A DNA stretch of 28,550 bases, from contig CAMOXW010000107.1 in assembly GCA_946629405.1 (NCBI GenBank), forward strand, positions 1 through 28,550, given 5' to 3'. Both the position numbers and the translations under genes were made by a program. Under the pieces are notes generated by a model. The model had not been told where the DNA came from. It searched no databases and saw nothing but the letters and a program-made list of their open reading frames with translations. The stretch is from an uncultured Ruminococcus sp. (GTDB lineage Bacteria > Bacillota_A > Clostridia > Oscillospirales > Ruminococcaceae). Positions 1 through 7,093 of this stretch are shown here, piece after piece. Each line of letters begins with the position of its first letter. Within the stretch, counting starts at the first letter, position 1.

Positions 1-80
1 ACCTTTTTGATTTTGCCGTTTTCGGTCTCAATTTCCATTTCGCGGGTGCAGACGCCTCTCGGCTTGTAAGAGGATTTCAT
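1..80 (-). CDS. TSCPD-domain protein (TIGR03905-like), N-terminal part
   Basis: Reading leftwards from the ATG at 80, the frame stays open to the window edge and gives MKSSYKPRGVCTREMEIETE followed by NGKIKKV. This resembles the start of the small TSCPD-domain proteins (TIGR03905 type, roughly 80 residues), which begin with a YKPxGVCSRE-like segment and an acidic strand ending in GKI. The AGGTGG ribosome site lies a few bases upstream. It follows rlmH at once, so it probably closes the cysS-yycJ-rlmH run. The family has no firm function; it is related to a C-terminal domain of some ribonucleotide reductases. Only about 27 residues are visible, so the assignment is tentative. Confidence 0.65.
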   Translation of the reverse strand, partial: MKSSYKPRGVCTREMEIETENGKIKK

Positions 81-88
81 AATTCCAC

Positions 89-562
89 CTACTTATGATA
101 TTTTCCGCCTTTGGCTATCGAAAAGGCGCGGTATATTTGTTCCAGAAGCATCACTCTCGCGAGCTGATGCGGAAAGGTCATTTTCGACATGGAAAGCTTC
201 AGGCTTCCCATAGCCTTTATTTCGGGATCAAGCCCGAACGAGCTGCCGATAATGAACGTAACTGTGCTGTTCCCGGCAACTCCCGCGGCAGAGAGCTTCT
301 CCGCAAGTTCAGGACTGCCGAGCTGCTTCCCCTCAATGCACATAGGCACGATATATCCCGAAGCATAGCGTTTTATCTGCTCTGCTTCCTTTCTCAGCGC
401 CGCGGATATCTCCTTCTCCGACGGATTATCGCTGAGCCTGCACTCGTCAAGCTCATGCAGCTCGAAGGTGCAGTACCTCCCGAGCCGTTTTATATACTCT
501 GCACAGGCACTCCGGAGGTAATCCTCCTTGAGCTTGCCGATAACGATGAGCTTTATGTTCAT
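89..562 (-). CDS. rlmH: 23S rRNA (pseudouridine-1915-N3)-methyltransferase RlmH
   Basis: The 157-residue product has the usual RlmH length. It carries the SPOUT-type C-terminal knot: FIIGSSFGL (SAM-binding loop; most homologues have GGS/GGP here), then LSMSKMTFPHQLARVMLLEQ and IYRAFSIAKGGKYHK, the family's C-terminal signature ending in YHK. RlmH methylates N3 of pseudouridine 1915 in helix 69 of 23S rRNA on assembled 70S ribosomes, using S-adenosylmethionine. Its ATG overlaps the stop codon of the upstream metallo-hydrolase gene by one base (TGATG), so the two are probably translationally coupled. Pairing of yycJ-type genes with rlmH is common in Firmicutes. Confidence 0.95.
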   Translation of the reverse strand: MNIKLIVIGKLKEDYLRSACAEYIKRLGRYCTFELHELDECRLSDNPSEKEISAALRKEAEQIKRYASGYIVPMCIEGKQLGSPELAEKLSAAGVAGNSTVTFIIGSSFGLDPEIKAMGSLKLSMSKMTFPHQLARVMLLEQIYRAFSIAKGGKYHK

Positions 563-1347
563 CAGAAGATCACCGCTCCTCCCTGAGTTTCAACAGGTGC
601 AACGCCCATTATGTAGTCCCTTCCGCGCACAAAGCCTGAAAGCCCGCGCTCAACGGTGCTGTCTGCGAGCTGAGGACGGTTATTGTCCTGGCTGAGGTGT
701 CCGAGCAGAAGGTGAGTAGTCCCGCGGCTGACGAGAGACCTCGCCTCTGCCGCACACATATCGTTGGAGAGATGCCCTATATCCGAGAGAATGCGCTCCT
801 TCAGATAAAGCGGATAACCGCCTGTTCTCAGCATATTCTCGTCATAGTTCGCTTCAAGCAGGACCAGCCGGCAGCCGTCAAGAGCCTGTGAGACCTCCGG
901 GGTAACGTGTCCCAGGTCGGTGCAGACGGCGCAGTATTTATCGTCAGACGTATGTATACGGTAGCCGCAGCTCTGTATCGCGTCATGCGGCGTATTGAAG
1001 CACTCTATTTCCATGTCCGCGCAGGCTATCGAGATGCCGCTGATGTCTATGGCAGGAGAATCGGGAGCTATCTTTCCTCCGTCGCACAATCTTTGCAGGG
1101 TGCGCTTCTGACCATAGACCGGCAGTGCGGTCTTTTTTGTGAACATTGCAAGACCTGAAACATGGTCGGAGTGTTCATGGGTGATGAACACCGCCCGTAC
1201 TGCCGAAAGCGGTATATTATTCAGTTCAAGCGCGGCGCAGAGCCTTTTGCAGCTCACGCCGCAGTCTATGAGTATCCCGCCCTTTTCAGTTCCTATGAAG
1301 GTGGAATTGCCCTTGCTGGAGCTGAAAAGCGGATATATTCTTGCCAT
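562..1347 (-). CDS. MBL-fold metallo-hydrolase, YycJ/WalJ type
   Basis: The 261-residue protein begins with the YycJ-like segment PLFSSSKGNSTFIGTEKGGI and LIDCGVSCKRL. It has the metal-binding motif ITHEHSDHVSGL (HxHxDH, about residues 55-61), a further Asp in CAVCTDLGHVT and a late His in LLLGHLSQDNN, all typical of a di-metal beta-lactamase-fold hydrolase. Relatives are proposed to act as DNA 5'-exonucleases linked to repair and to the WalKR regulon, but the substrate cannot be read from sequence. It lies 21 bp after cysS and overlaps rlmH by one base. No WalRK genes are in view, so walJ is not asserted. Confidence 0.9.
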   Translation of the reverse strand: MARIYPLFSSSKGNSTFIGTEKGGILIDCGVSCKRLCAALELNNIPLSAVRAVFITHEHSDHVSGLAMFTKKTALPVYGQKRTLQRLCDGGKIAPDSPAIDISGISIACADMEIECFNTPHDAIQSCGYRIHTSDDKYCAVCTDLGHVTPEVSQALDGCRLVLLEANYDENMLRTGGYPLYLKERILSDIGHLSNDMCAAEARSLVSRGTTHLLLGHLSQDNNRPQLADSTVERGLSGFVRGRDYIMGVAPVETQGGAVIF

Positions 1348-1368
1348 TCCGGTTCCCCGCAGTCTTTC

Positions 1369-2787
1369 TTATATCTTGTTTATCTCCGTCCCCTGACGGG
1401 TCTCCCTGACCTCATAGCCGAGAGCTGCTATCTTATCGCGGAGCTCGTCTGCAAGGGCGAAGTTCTTTTCCTTGCGGGCAGCCTTGCGCTGCCCGACCAG
1501 CTCCAGCACATCAGCCGGGATATCAGCGGAGGCATTTCCGGCAGAGTCTGTCTTTTCCTGAGCCTTCTTTATAAGGTCAAGGCCGAGGACCTTGTCAAAT
1601 TCCCCGAGCAGGGCAAGCTTTGTAGCAGCATTCGCGCCGGATTTCAGAACATCGTAAAGTGCTGTTACCGCAAGTGAGGTATTGAGGTCATTGTCAAGAG
1701 CGTCCGTGAACACCTTGTAAAGCCTGTCATACTCAGCCTTGTCGATATCGCCGGAGCCTTCCTTAGTAAGGGGAGCTATCCTGTCGATGAGCTTGCTGAA
1801 GGATGTAACGGCATTGTCAAGATTCTCCCATGAGAATACCAGTGACTTGCGGTAGTGAGAGAGCAGGCAGAAATAGCGGTAAACTATCGGATCATAGCCC
1901 TTTTCCTCAAGCAGCGACACCGTGAGGAACTCGCCCTTTGACTTGCTCATCTTGCCGTTTGTGGTATTGAGATGGTGAACGTGGAACCAGTAATTGCACC
2001 ACTTATGTCCGAGATAAGCCTCGGACTGCGCGATCTCGTTGGTATGGTGCGGGAAGGCATTGTCGATGCCGCCGCAGTGGAGGTCAAGGTACTCGCCGAG
2101 ATTCTTCATGGAAATGCACGAGCACTCGATATGCCAGCCGGGATAGCCGACACCCCATGGGCTTTCCCATTTGAGCTCCTGATCGTCGAACTTTGACTTA
2201 GTGAACCAGAGGACGAAATCCGCCTTATTCCGCTTGTTGCCGTCCTCCTCGACGCCCTCGCGCACGCCTACCTCAAGGTCCTCCTCGCTAAGGTCGCCGA
2301 AAACGTAATACTTGCCCAGCTTTGAAGTATCGAAGTAGATATTTCCGCCGGCTTCATAGGCGTAGCCCTTCTCCATGAGAGAGCTTATAACGCGGATGAA
2401 TTCGTCGATATAAGTTGTTGCAGGCACGACCACATCCGGGGTCTTGATATTGAGCTTCGCACAGTCTGAAAAGAAGGCGTCTGTATAGAACTTAGCTATC
2501 TCCATAACGGTCTTGTGCTCACGCTTAGCGCCCTTGAGCATCTTGTCGTCGCCGGTATCGCCGTCACTTGTGAGGTGACCTACATCGGTGATATTCATAA
2601 CGCGCTTTACGTCAAGTCCTGTGAAGCGCAGGTACTTCTCCAGAACGTCCTCCATGATGTAGCTTCTGAGATTGCCGATATGGGCGAAATGATAGACAGT
2701 CGGACCGCAGGTGTACATACTCACCTTACCTGCCGTGTTCGGCACGAAGTCCTCTTTTTTATGTGAAAGCGAATTATATATCTGCAT
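1369..2787 (-). CDS. cysS: Cysteinyl-tRNA synthetase
   Basis: This 472-residue class I aminoacyl-tRNA synthetase charges tRNA-Cys with cysteine in the cytoplasm. Visible landmarks are MYTCGPTVYHFAHIGNLRSY (first zinc Cys plus the HIGH motif as HFAHIGN), HIECSCISM (second zinc Cys region), HHTNEIAQSEA (zinc His/Glu region) and GKMSKSKGEFLT (KMSKS loop). The C-terminal part, with KAARKEKNFALADELRDKIA, matches the anticodon-recognition end of the family. Full length and no disruption. It probably heads the minus-strand run that continues into yycJ, rlmH and the TSCPD gene; its own upstream side is taken up by the heptamer-flanked unit at 2808-3258. Confidence 0.97.
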   Translation of the reverse strand: MQIYNSLSHKKEDFVPNTAGKVSMYTCGPTVYHFAHIGNLRSYIMEDVLEKYLRFTGLDVKRVMNITDVGHLTSDGDTGDDKMLKGAKREHKTVMEIAKFYTDAFFSDCAKLNIKTPDVVVPATTYIDEFIRVISSLMEKGYAYEAGGNIYFDTSKLGKYYVFGDLSEEDLEVGVREGVEEDGNKRNKADFVLWFTKSKFDDQELKWESPWGVGYPGWHIECSCISMKNLGEYLDLHCGGIDNAFPHHTNEIAQSEAYLGHKWCNYWFHVHHLNTTNGKMSKSKGEFLTVSLLEEKGYDPIVYRYFCLLSHYRKSLVFSWENLDNAVTSFSKLIDRIAPLTKEGSGDIDKAEYDRLYKVFTDALDNDLNTSLAVTALYDVLKSGANAATKLALLGEFDKVLGLDLIKKAQEKTDSAGNASADIPADVLELVGQRKAARKEKNFALADELRDKIAALGYEVRETRQGTEINKI

Positions 2788-2807
2788 ATTTATTCCTCCA
2801 ATGTAAA

Positions 2808-2842
2808 AGTTGAGAGTTGAGAGTTGAAAGTTTAGAGTTAAC
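2808..2842 (+). repeat. Left tandem heptamer array (consensus AGTTGAG)
   Basis: Five consecutive 7-mers can be read here: AGTTGAG, AGTTGAG, AGTTGAA, AGTTTAG, AGTTAAC. The array ends inside the stop codon of the four-helix-bundle gene (TAA at 2840-2838). A matching array in opposite orientation lies at 3224-3258, so the two form an imperfect terminal inverted repeat around that gene. Confidence 0.85.
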
Positions 2843-3206
2843 TCTGCTTTCCGCTGCCAATCTTCTCTTTGCTTGTTTTTACGATCGAGATAAGGATCTT
2901 TCTTATCTCGTTAGCGTCTTTGTATATTGAATCAAACTGTTCAGGTGTGATATACTCAGTTTCCGCAAGCAGCCTAATCCAGTACATTGTTTCTGAACAT
3001 TCTTTTAGCGCGATACTCATTTTAGCAACAAAATCCTTGTCACTCTGAGCATCCAGCGCTTCGCATACGTTAGCCCCTATGCTTGTTCCGCTTCTCAAAA
3101 TCTGTTTTGAGAGAACAAACTCTTTTTTCTCTGACAAGAATTTAAACAGATTAACTATTCTCACAGCAAACCTGAAACTCTTTTCCTCAACAATACTTCT
3201 ATTCAT
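2838..3206 (-). CDS. Four-helix-bundle protein, S23/IVS family (TIGR02436-like)
   Basis: The start used is the ATG at 3206, giving 122 residues beginning MNRSIVEEKSFRFAVRIVNL. A longer frame from a TTG at 3242 would translate the repeat array itself and is less likely. The core shows the S23/IVS four-helix-bundle hallmarks: EKSFRFAVRIVNLFKFL, LSKQILRSGTSIGANVCEA, KDFVAKMSIALKECSETMYW and a C-terminal helix EIRKILISIVKTSKEKI. Family members form pentameric bundles with a basic surface; some are encoded in 23S rRNA intervening sequences and a relative (Avd) works in diversity-generating retroelements. No reverse transcriptase or variable repeat is nearby. No strong ribosome site precedes the ATG. 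The cellular role is unknown. Confidence 0.85.
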   Translation of the reverse strand: MNRSIVEEKSFRFAVRIVNLFKFLSEKKEFVLSKQILRSGTSIGANVCEALDAQSDKDFVAKMSIALKECSETMYWIRLLAETEYITPEQFDSIYKDANEIRKILISIVKTSKEKIGSGKQS

Positions 3207-3223
3207 GATTTTAATTTCCGCAT

Positions 3224-3258
3224 ATTGACTTTCAACTCTCAACTCTAAACTCTCAACT
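3224..3258 (-). repeat. Right tandem heptamer array, inverted relative to the left one
   Basis: On the plus strand the units read ATTGACT, TTCAACT, CTCAACT, CTAAACT, CTCAACT; on the minus strand the consensus is again AGTTGAG. It overlaps the TGA stop (3260-3258) of the upstream hypothetical gene and mirrors the array at 2808-2842. Confidence 0.85.
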
Positions 3259-3641
3259 CAGAAGTCCCAGAGCTCGCCGGTAATATTTTTTATACTCAGC
3301 TGCGGGAAGTAGCCCATTAGCGTGAGAAACTCCGGTATGATCCTGAGTCCGTCGCGGTAGAAGCTGCCGAGCGCTGCCTGACGGTCGCTCTCCCCCTGAT
3401 AAGCCGCGGGACAGTCAAACTCCCACTCTGCAAAGCTGCTGTCAAAGCGCACGCGGAAGCACTCCCTTGCCTGTGTACCGAAGATGCCGCAGCTTGCAAG
3501 CAGCAGGCTATGGTCTGAGATCTCGTCTGCGGGACACACTGCCGCAGCCTCACCGCTGCACAAAACAGAAGCAATGAGTTTTCTGTCCTCCGCCACAGTC
3601 TCATTGACTGCTCCGGGATCGGGGAATCTGATAATATCCAT
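3258..3641 (-). CDS. Hypothetical protein (127 aa)
   Basis: The ATG at 3641 is chosen because a GAGGTG ribosome site lies six bases upstream (3648-3653); a GTG at 3650 would overlap that site. The product starts MDIIRFPDPGAVNETVAEDR and ends NITGELWDF. It contains LIASVLCSGEAAAVCPADE, then an aromatic-rich segment FRVRFDSSFAEWEFDCPAAY and GLRIIPEFLTLMGYFPQL. There is no signal peptide or membrane segment, so it is probably cytosolic. I do not recognise a family. It lies upstream of the heptamer-flanked unit, and its stop codon is part of the first heptamer copy. Confidence 0.7.
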   Translation of the reverse strand: MDIIRFPDPGAVNETVAEDRKLIASVLCSGEAAAVCPADEISDHSLLLASCGIFGTQARECFRVRFDSSFAEWEFDCPAAYQGESDRQAALGSFYRDGLRIIPEFLTLMGYFPQLSIKNITGELWDF

Positions 3642-3646
3642 GTTTT

Positions 3647-3832
3647 TCACCTCATAATTGCCTCCGGAGGACGGTAGAGTCGGAATAATGCTGCCGCTGC
3701 TCCGGTAGGCGCGTATCCTGTGCAGTCAATGCACATCGCTGCCCTTACTATTATATTGCCTGAGCGGAAATTTGTCAAGTCCCGGAAAGCTATGCCGGGG
3801 GGGAAGAAGCTTTTTCCGCAGATAAGACACAT
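3647..3832 (-). CDS. Possible small CxxC protein (61 aa), doubtful
   Basis: An ATG at 3832 opens 61 codons: MCLICGKSFF, a middle FRDLTNFRSGNIIVRAAMC, and CIDCTGYAPTG. Two CxxC pairs about 30 residues apart would suit a small zinc ribbon, and the frame ends inside the ribosome site of the following gene, as in coupled pairs. Against it: no ribosome site is visible and the start lies only about 10 bases beyond the pectate lyase terminator. The pairs could be chance in this GC-rich stretch. Confidence 0.3.
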   Translation of the reverse strand: MCLICGKSFFPPGIAFRDLTNFRSGNIIVRAAMCIDCTGYAPTGAAAALFRLYRPPEAIMR

Positions 3833-3842
3833 TGCCAGACAA

Positions 3843-3868
3843 AAAGCTCCCCGGAGACGGGGAGCTTT
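3843..3868 (-). terminator. Intrinsic terminator of the pectate lyase gene
   Basis: A perfect 10-bp stem (AAAGCTCCCC / GGGGAGCTTT) with a six-base loop lies directly after the stop at 3872. Read on the minus strand it is followed by a T-run. The same AGCTCCCC/GGGGAGCT stem recurs at 11288 and 23314 as a terminator. Confidence 0.9.
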
Positions 3869-3871
3869 GCT

Positions 3872-6844
3872 TTACTTCAATTCAGAGATAAGTCCGAGCT
3901 TGAACTTTTGTATCATGAGGGCGTCCTTATTTGTGATGCCTTCGAGGCCGTCAACGTCTGCGTTGCGCTCGCCGGCTTCGGATATTCCGTCGGGCTTGCC
4001 CTTGCCGTATTTATCGGGATTTGAAACCGACTGCATTACGAATACCGCATCAGCCATATTTACCTGGTCGTCGCAGTTTGCGTCACCCGGCAAGCGCTCG
4101 GGAGCAGGAGGAGCAGTCGAGGTGGTGGAGGTTGTGGAAGTAGTTGTAGTTGTTGTTGTTGTGGTGGTAGTAGTAGTAGTTGTTGTTGTAATTGTTGTTG
4201 TTGTAGTTGTTGTCTCAGTTATAAGCTCCCAGTTCTGGCAAGCACTGTTGGTAGGAGCGTATTGCTGAACATTGGCACCTGCCGCAGTTGAAGCAGCATC
4301 GACCTCTACCAGACAAGCATCCTTAGAAGCATGGGTAATGATACTGTATGAGCCGTCAATGTTCCTGGTGAAGCGGAAGAGCTGTGCACTGTCCTTGTTT
4401 GAATAAGCCGCGATATCCACATTTGAACCGTTAGTGCTTCCCTCAGCCTTGAGGGCATAGCCGCTGTCCTGGAGAGAGCGCACCCAGTAGTAATTTCCGG
4501 AGCCAAATGGTGTGAGAGTCCACTTCTGGCAGTCAAAGCCGTTGCTTTCCCACTGCTGAACGTTGGTACTGTCAGCCATAGTGCCGTTGCTTATATCCAT
4601 TACAAGACCTGAGTTCACATTCCTGAATGTGTAGATAAGGCTTGTATCCATAGTGCAGCCCGGATCAGCGACTGCTTCGAGGATCCAGTTCTGGCAGTCA
4701 GCGCCGTTTACCTCCCACTGCTGAACGTTGGCGCCTGAAGCAGAAGAAGCGTCAGCTACCTCGACAGCAGAAGCCTCACCGGTTATCCTTGTGAGGAGCT
4801 TATAGCTTCCGTCGCTGTTCTCTGTCAGCATGAACTGCTGATTTGTGCCGCCGTTGAAGGTGTAGAGGTCAGCATTGGTGCCGTTGTCAGTCTTTCTTCC
4901 GGCGATGTCGAGCACATAAGTACCGCCGTCGCCCACGCAGGAAGCGATATAGTAGTAACCGTCGCCGGCACTGTAGAGCTTCCATATATCATGAACGGAG
5001 GTACCATCGCTGCCCCACTGCTGAATATTGGCATTGTTTGCTGCCTCAGCACCGGCTACCTGCATATAAAGTCCCGAATTCACGTTCTTGAAGCGGTAAG
5101 CTGCACCTTCGCTGAAAGCGGCAGGAACAGGCTTCACAGGTCCGCTCGGAGCCTCGGTGAAGCCGGCGCTCGGAACGCCTGCCTTTGCAAAACGGAGGTA
5201 CATTACATTTCCGCCGGATGTCTGGCAGCCTGAGTAGCTGTTGCAGTAGGACTTAGCGTTATCGGCTGAGATCGTGACATAGCTGTAGTTTGATGTTGCC
5301 TTCCATGTTCCCGTCTTAGCGTATGAGGGATTTGAGGCCGTTCCCTGACCGGCAGTAAGTCTGTTCACCTTTCCGGAGGACTTCGAGCCGGAGTCGAGGA
5401 AATATCCTAAATTCTGGTCAGTAGAGCTCGGAGCGTTCCAGTCACAGCATACGTTTCCGCTTGTTGAACTGTTCTCATAGTAGCAGTTTTCGGCGAAGAT
5501 ATTAGTATTTGCCTGAACTGTGTAAGCCATAGAGAACTCGCTGACGTAGTTGTCGAGGCTGTGGAAGTAGCCCCAGCGCATAAGTCCGGGAGCGCGGGTG
5601 AGCGTTTTGTAAAACTTGTTTGAAGCAAGCGTCATTCTCGGGTATCCGTTGTATTTTGAGTAATTGCTCGCGCTGCTGTCAGGATAGCCGAGGATGAGTC
5701 CGTACTCATGGAGACCGAACGAGCAGTCGGAAACTGTGCAGTAATCCGCATAGTAGCAGCAGGCAAGGAATTTATCCTTGTCGCTGACTGAATTATCCGT
5801 GCCGTAGGGATTATAGCCGCTGTGTCCGGTAAAGGTCACATGATCGACCCAGAGGTTCTGACCGCCTCTGAAATAGATCATGATATTGTCATTGCCGTTA
5901 GCCTCTGCGGAATGCTGGATATCGAAATTCTTGATAATAATGTTGCTGCCGTTGCCCTTGTCGGACTGTTCTGTTGTGAACGCAACGTTATTGAGCGTAT
6001 GATTTCCATAGCTTCCGACAATGGTCTTGTTTGAGGCGACCTGTATTCTGCCGGGAGCGGTATATTTCTGTCCGTTGCCGTCTGTTGAAAAGCTGTTGAT
6101 CGAAATGTTCTTATTAACAACGATCGTGTAGGGTGTTGTTGATTCAGCGTATTTTTTCAGGTCATCGAAGGTCGATACCTCAACGACTTCGCCGAAAACG
6201 CCGCCGATATCACAAGCCTTCACAGTATTTCCGCTTACATTGGGAGCATCATCGAAGCAGTAGCCTGCGAAGCCCTGCAAGCCGTCTGCGTTGAGCAGCC
6301 AGAGCTGATTGTCAGCGCCGGTATAACTCTCGAGGGTCATTCCCGAGCTGCCCTGAGTAAGAGCAAGTGAGGTATCTGAGTAGTTGACCACCTTATAGCA
6401 GAGGTCATTGCCGAGATGGTCCTTTGAGACCGGAACAACGTACCAGTGCTGTGACTGTGCAGACTCGCTGCCGTATACCACAACACTTGTGCCAGCCTTG
6501 ACGCTGTAGCCGAGCGGGGTAAGTATGCGTCCTGACTGAGCATTGATGAGCTTGAAGAAGGTGCCCTTTGAATCGCTGCCCACTCTGTCGAAGCGCCATG
6601 AGGGTGAGAGGTCGCTGCCGAGAGTTTTCAGGGAAAGTGTTGAATTGTCAGCTGTGCCGTTTTCTGTGAGGACCTTTGAATTGTCCTTGCTGGCGAGGTT
6701 GTAAAGCGGTACCGGATAATCTACCGATATCGCTGAAGCCGTAAGTGTTGGCCTGAAAGCGTAGCCGTAGAGAGGAATGAGCCACGCGAGAGCCAGCACC
6801 AGCGCCAGTATCGCCGCCTGACGCATTTTTGATGTTTCGCCCAT
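3872..6844 (-). CDS. Secreted PL1 pectate lyase with three ricin-type (CBM13-like) modules and a C-terminal dockerin
   Basis: The ATG at 6844 is preceded by AAGGAG with a nine-base spacer; a TTG at 6853 touches the ribosome site and is rejected. The 990-residue product has: signal peptide (about 1-37, core AAILALVLALAWLIPLYGYA); a ricin-like beta-trefoil with QxW-type motifs (SQHWYVV, DNQLWLLN, about 45-195); a PL1 parallel beta-helix (about 215-555) with NIIIKNFDIQHS, LWVDHVTFTGHSG (the conserved DH) and TLTRAPGLMRWGYFHSLDNYV (catalytic-arginine region); two more beta-trefoils (about 580-880; QQW, CQNWIL, CQKWTL, CQNWEL); a Thr linker; and a dockerin (PGDANCDDQVNMADAVFVMQ ... NADVDGLEGITNKDALMIQK). 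It should cleave pectate by beta-elimination, anchored to a cellulosomal scaffoldin. Exact substrate preference cannot be read. Confidence 0.9.
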   Translation of the reverse strand: MGETSKMRQAAILALVLALAWLIPLYGYAFRPTLTASAISVDYPVPLYNLASKDNSKVLTENGTADNSTLSLKTLGSDLSPSWRFDRVGSDSKGTFFKLINAQSGRILTPLGYSVKAGTSVVVYGSESAQSQHWYVVPVSKDHLGNDLCYKVVNYSDTSLALTQGSSGMTLESYTGADNQLWLLNADGLQGFAGYCFDDAPNVSGNTVKACDIGGVFGEVVEVSTFDDLKKYAESTTPYTIVVNKNISINSFSTDGNGQKYTAPGRIQVASNKTIVGSYGNHTLNNVAFTTEQSDKGNGSNIIIKNFDIQHSAEANGNDNIMIYFRGGQNLWVDHVTFTGHSGYNPYGTDNSVSDKDKFLACCYYADYCTVSDCSFGLHEYGLILGYPDSSASNYSKYNGYPRMTLASNKFYKTLTRAPGLMRWGYFHSLDNYVSEFSMAYTVQANTNIFAENCYYENSSTSGNVCCDWNAPSSTDQNLGYFLDSGSKSSGKVNRLTAGQGTASNPSYAKTGTWKATSNYSYVTISADNAKSYCNSYSGCQTSGGNVMYLRFAKAGVPSAGFTEAPSGPVKPVPAAFSEGAAYRFKNVNSGLYMQVAGAEAANNANIQQWGSDGTSVHDIWKLYSAGDGYYYIASCVGDGGTYVLDIAGRKTDNGTNADLYTFNGGTNQQFMLTENSDGSYKLLTRITGEASAVEVADASSASGANVQQWEVNGADCQNWILEAVADPGCTMDTSLIYTFRNVNSGLVMDISNGTMADSTNVQQWESNGFDCQKWTLTPFGSGNYYWVRSLQDSGYALKAEGSTNGSNVDIAAYSNKDSAQLFRFTRNIDGSYSIITHASKDACLVEVDAASTAAGANVQQYAPTNSACQNWELITETTTTTTTITTTTTTTTTTTTTTTTTSTTSTTSTAPPAPERLPGDANCDDQVNMADAVFVMQSVSNPDKYGKGKPDGISEAGERNADVDGLEGITNKDALMIQKFKLGLISELK

Positions 6845-6865
6845 AAATATCAACTCCTTAAACTA

Positions 6866-6883
6866 ATTTACCAAATGGTAAAT
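6866..6883 (-). promoter_or_regulatory. Operator-like palindrome in the pectate lyase leader
   Basis: ATTTACCAAATGGTAAAT is a 7-bp inverted repeat around a 4-bp centre. It lies between the predicted transcription start (near 6892) and the ribosome site (6854-6859), a place where a repressor would block elongation. The cognate regulator is not in the window. Confidence 0.55.
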
Positions 6884-6898
6884 AAACTTATTAACCAT

Positions 6899-6927
6899 AT
6901 TATATCACGTTTCGTGCAGAATGTCAA
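6899..6927 (-). promoter_or_regulatory. Consensus sigma-A promoter of the pectate lyase gene
   Basis: On the minus strand, TTGACA (6927-6922) and TATAAT (6904-6899) are separated by exactly 17 bp. Both hexamers are perfect. The start would lie near 6892, about 48 bases before the ATG. Confidence 0.85.
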
Positions 6928-6985
6928 CTGTGCCGCCAAAAAAATGCTGCTGTCATATGTGCCGCGAGGAATTTCCAAATTGGTA

Positions 6986-7014
6986 TTGCAAAAATATGAA
7001 CTATGTGATAAAAT
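6986..7014 (+). promoter_or_regulatory. Sigma-A-type promoter of the zinc-ribbon/TPM/azlCD operon
   Basis: TTGCAA (6986-6991) and TAAAAT (7009-7014) are 17 bp apart. The predicted start near 7021 puts the hairpin at 7024-7067 at the very 5' end of the transcript. The promoter is divergent from that of the pectate lyase gene. Confidence 0.7.
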
Positions 7015-7023
7015 AATATGAGC

Positions 7024-7067
7024 ATCCCCGAGCAGCTTCTTTCTCAGAAGCTGCCCGCATCGGGGAT
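7024..7067 (+). promoter_or_regulatory. Long two-part hairpin at the predicted 5' end of the operon mRNA
   Basis: Outer stem ATCCCCGA (7024-7031) pairs with TCGGGGAT (7060-7067); inner stem GCAGCTTCT (7032-7040) pairs with AGAAGCTGC (7046-7054); five bases (7055-7059) bulge out. No T-run follows on either strand, so it is not a normal terminator. It could protect the mRNA end or act in regulation. Confidence 0.7.
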
Positions 7068-7093
7068 TCTACTATGATAAGGGAGATGATGTC

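Larger units (their letters stand above)
2808..3258. mobile_element. Candidate small element: S23-like gene bounded by inverted heptamer arrays
   Basis: A 451-bp unit starts and ends in inverted 7-mer arrays, and the only gene inside it (2838-3206) fills almost all the space between. The stop codon of the upstream hypothetical gene overlaps the right array, and cysS begins about 20 bp beyond the left one, so the unit sits in a gap of a housekeeping run like an insertion. S23-family genes are known as passengers of 23S rRNA intervening sequences, which also end in inverted repeats. That this free-standing copy is or was mobile is inference; no target duplication was identified. Confidence 0.4.

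Noticed and set aside
2808..3258. Diversity-generating retroelement (Avd relative)
   Set aside because: No reverse transcriptase, template repeat or variable repeat is near; only the four-helix-bundle fold is shared.
3720..4268. Plus-strand frame with a long Val run
   Set aside because: It is the complement of the Thr-codon linker and dockerin of the pectate lyase; composition and position show it is a shadow.
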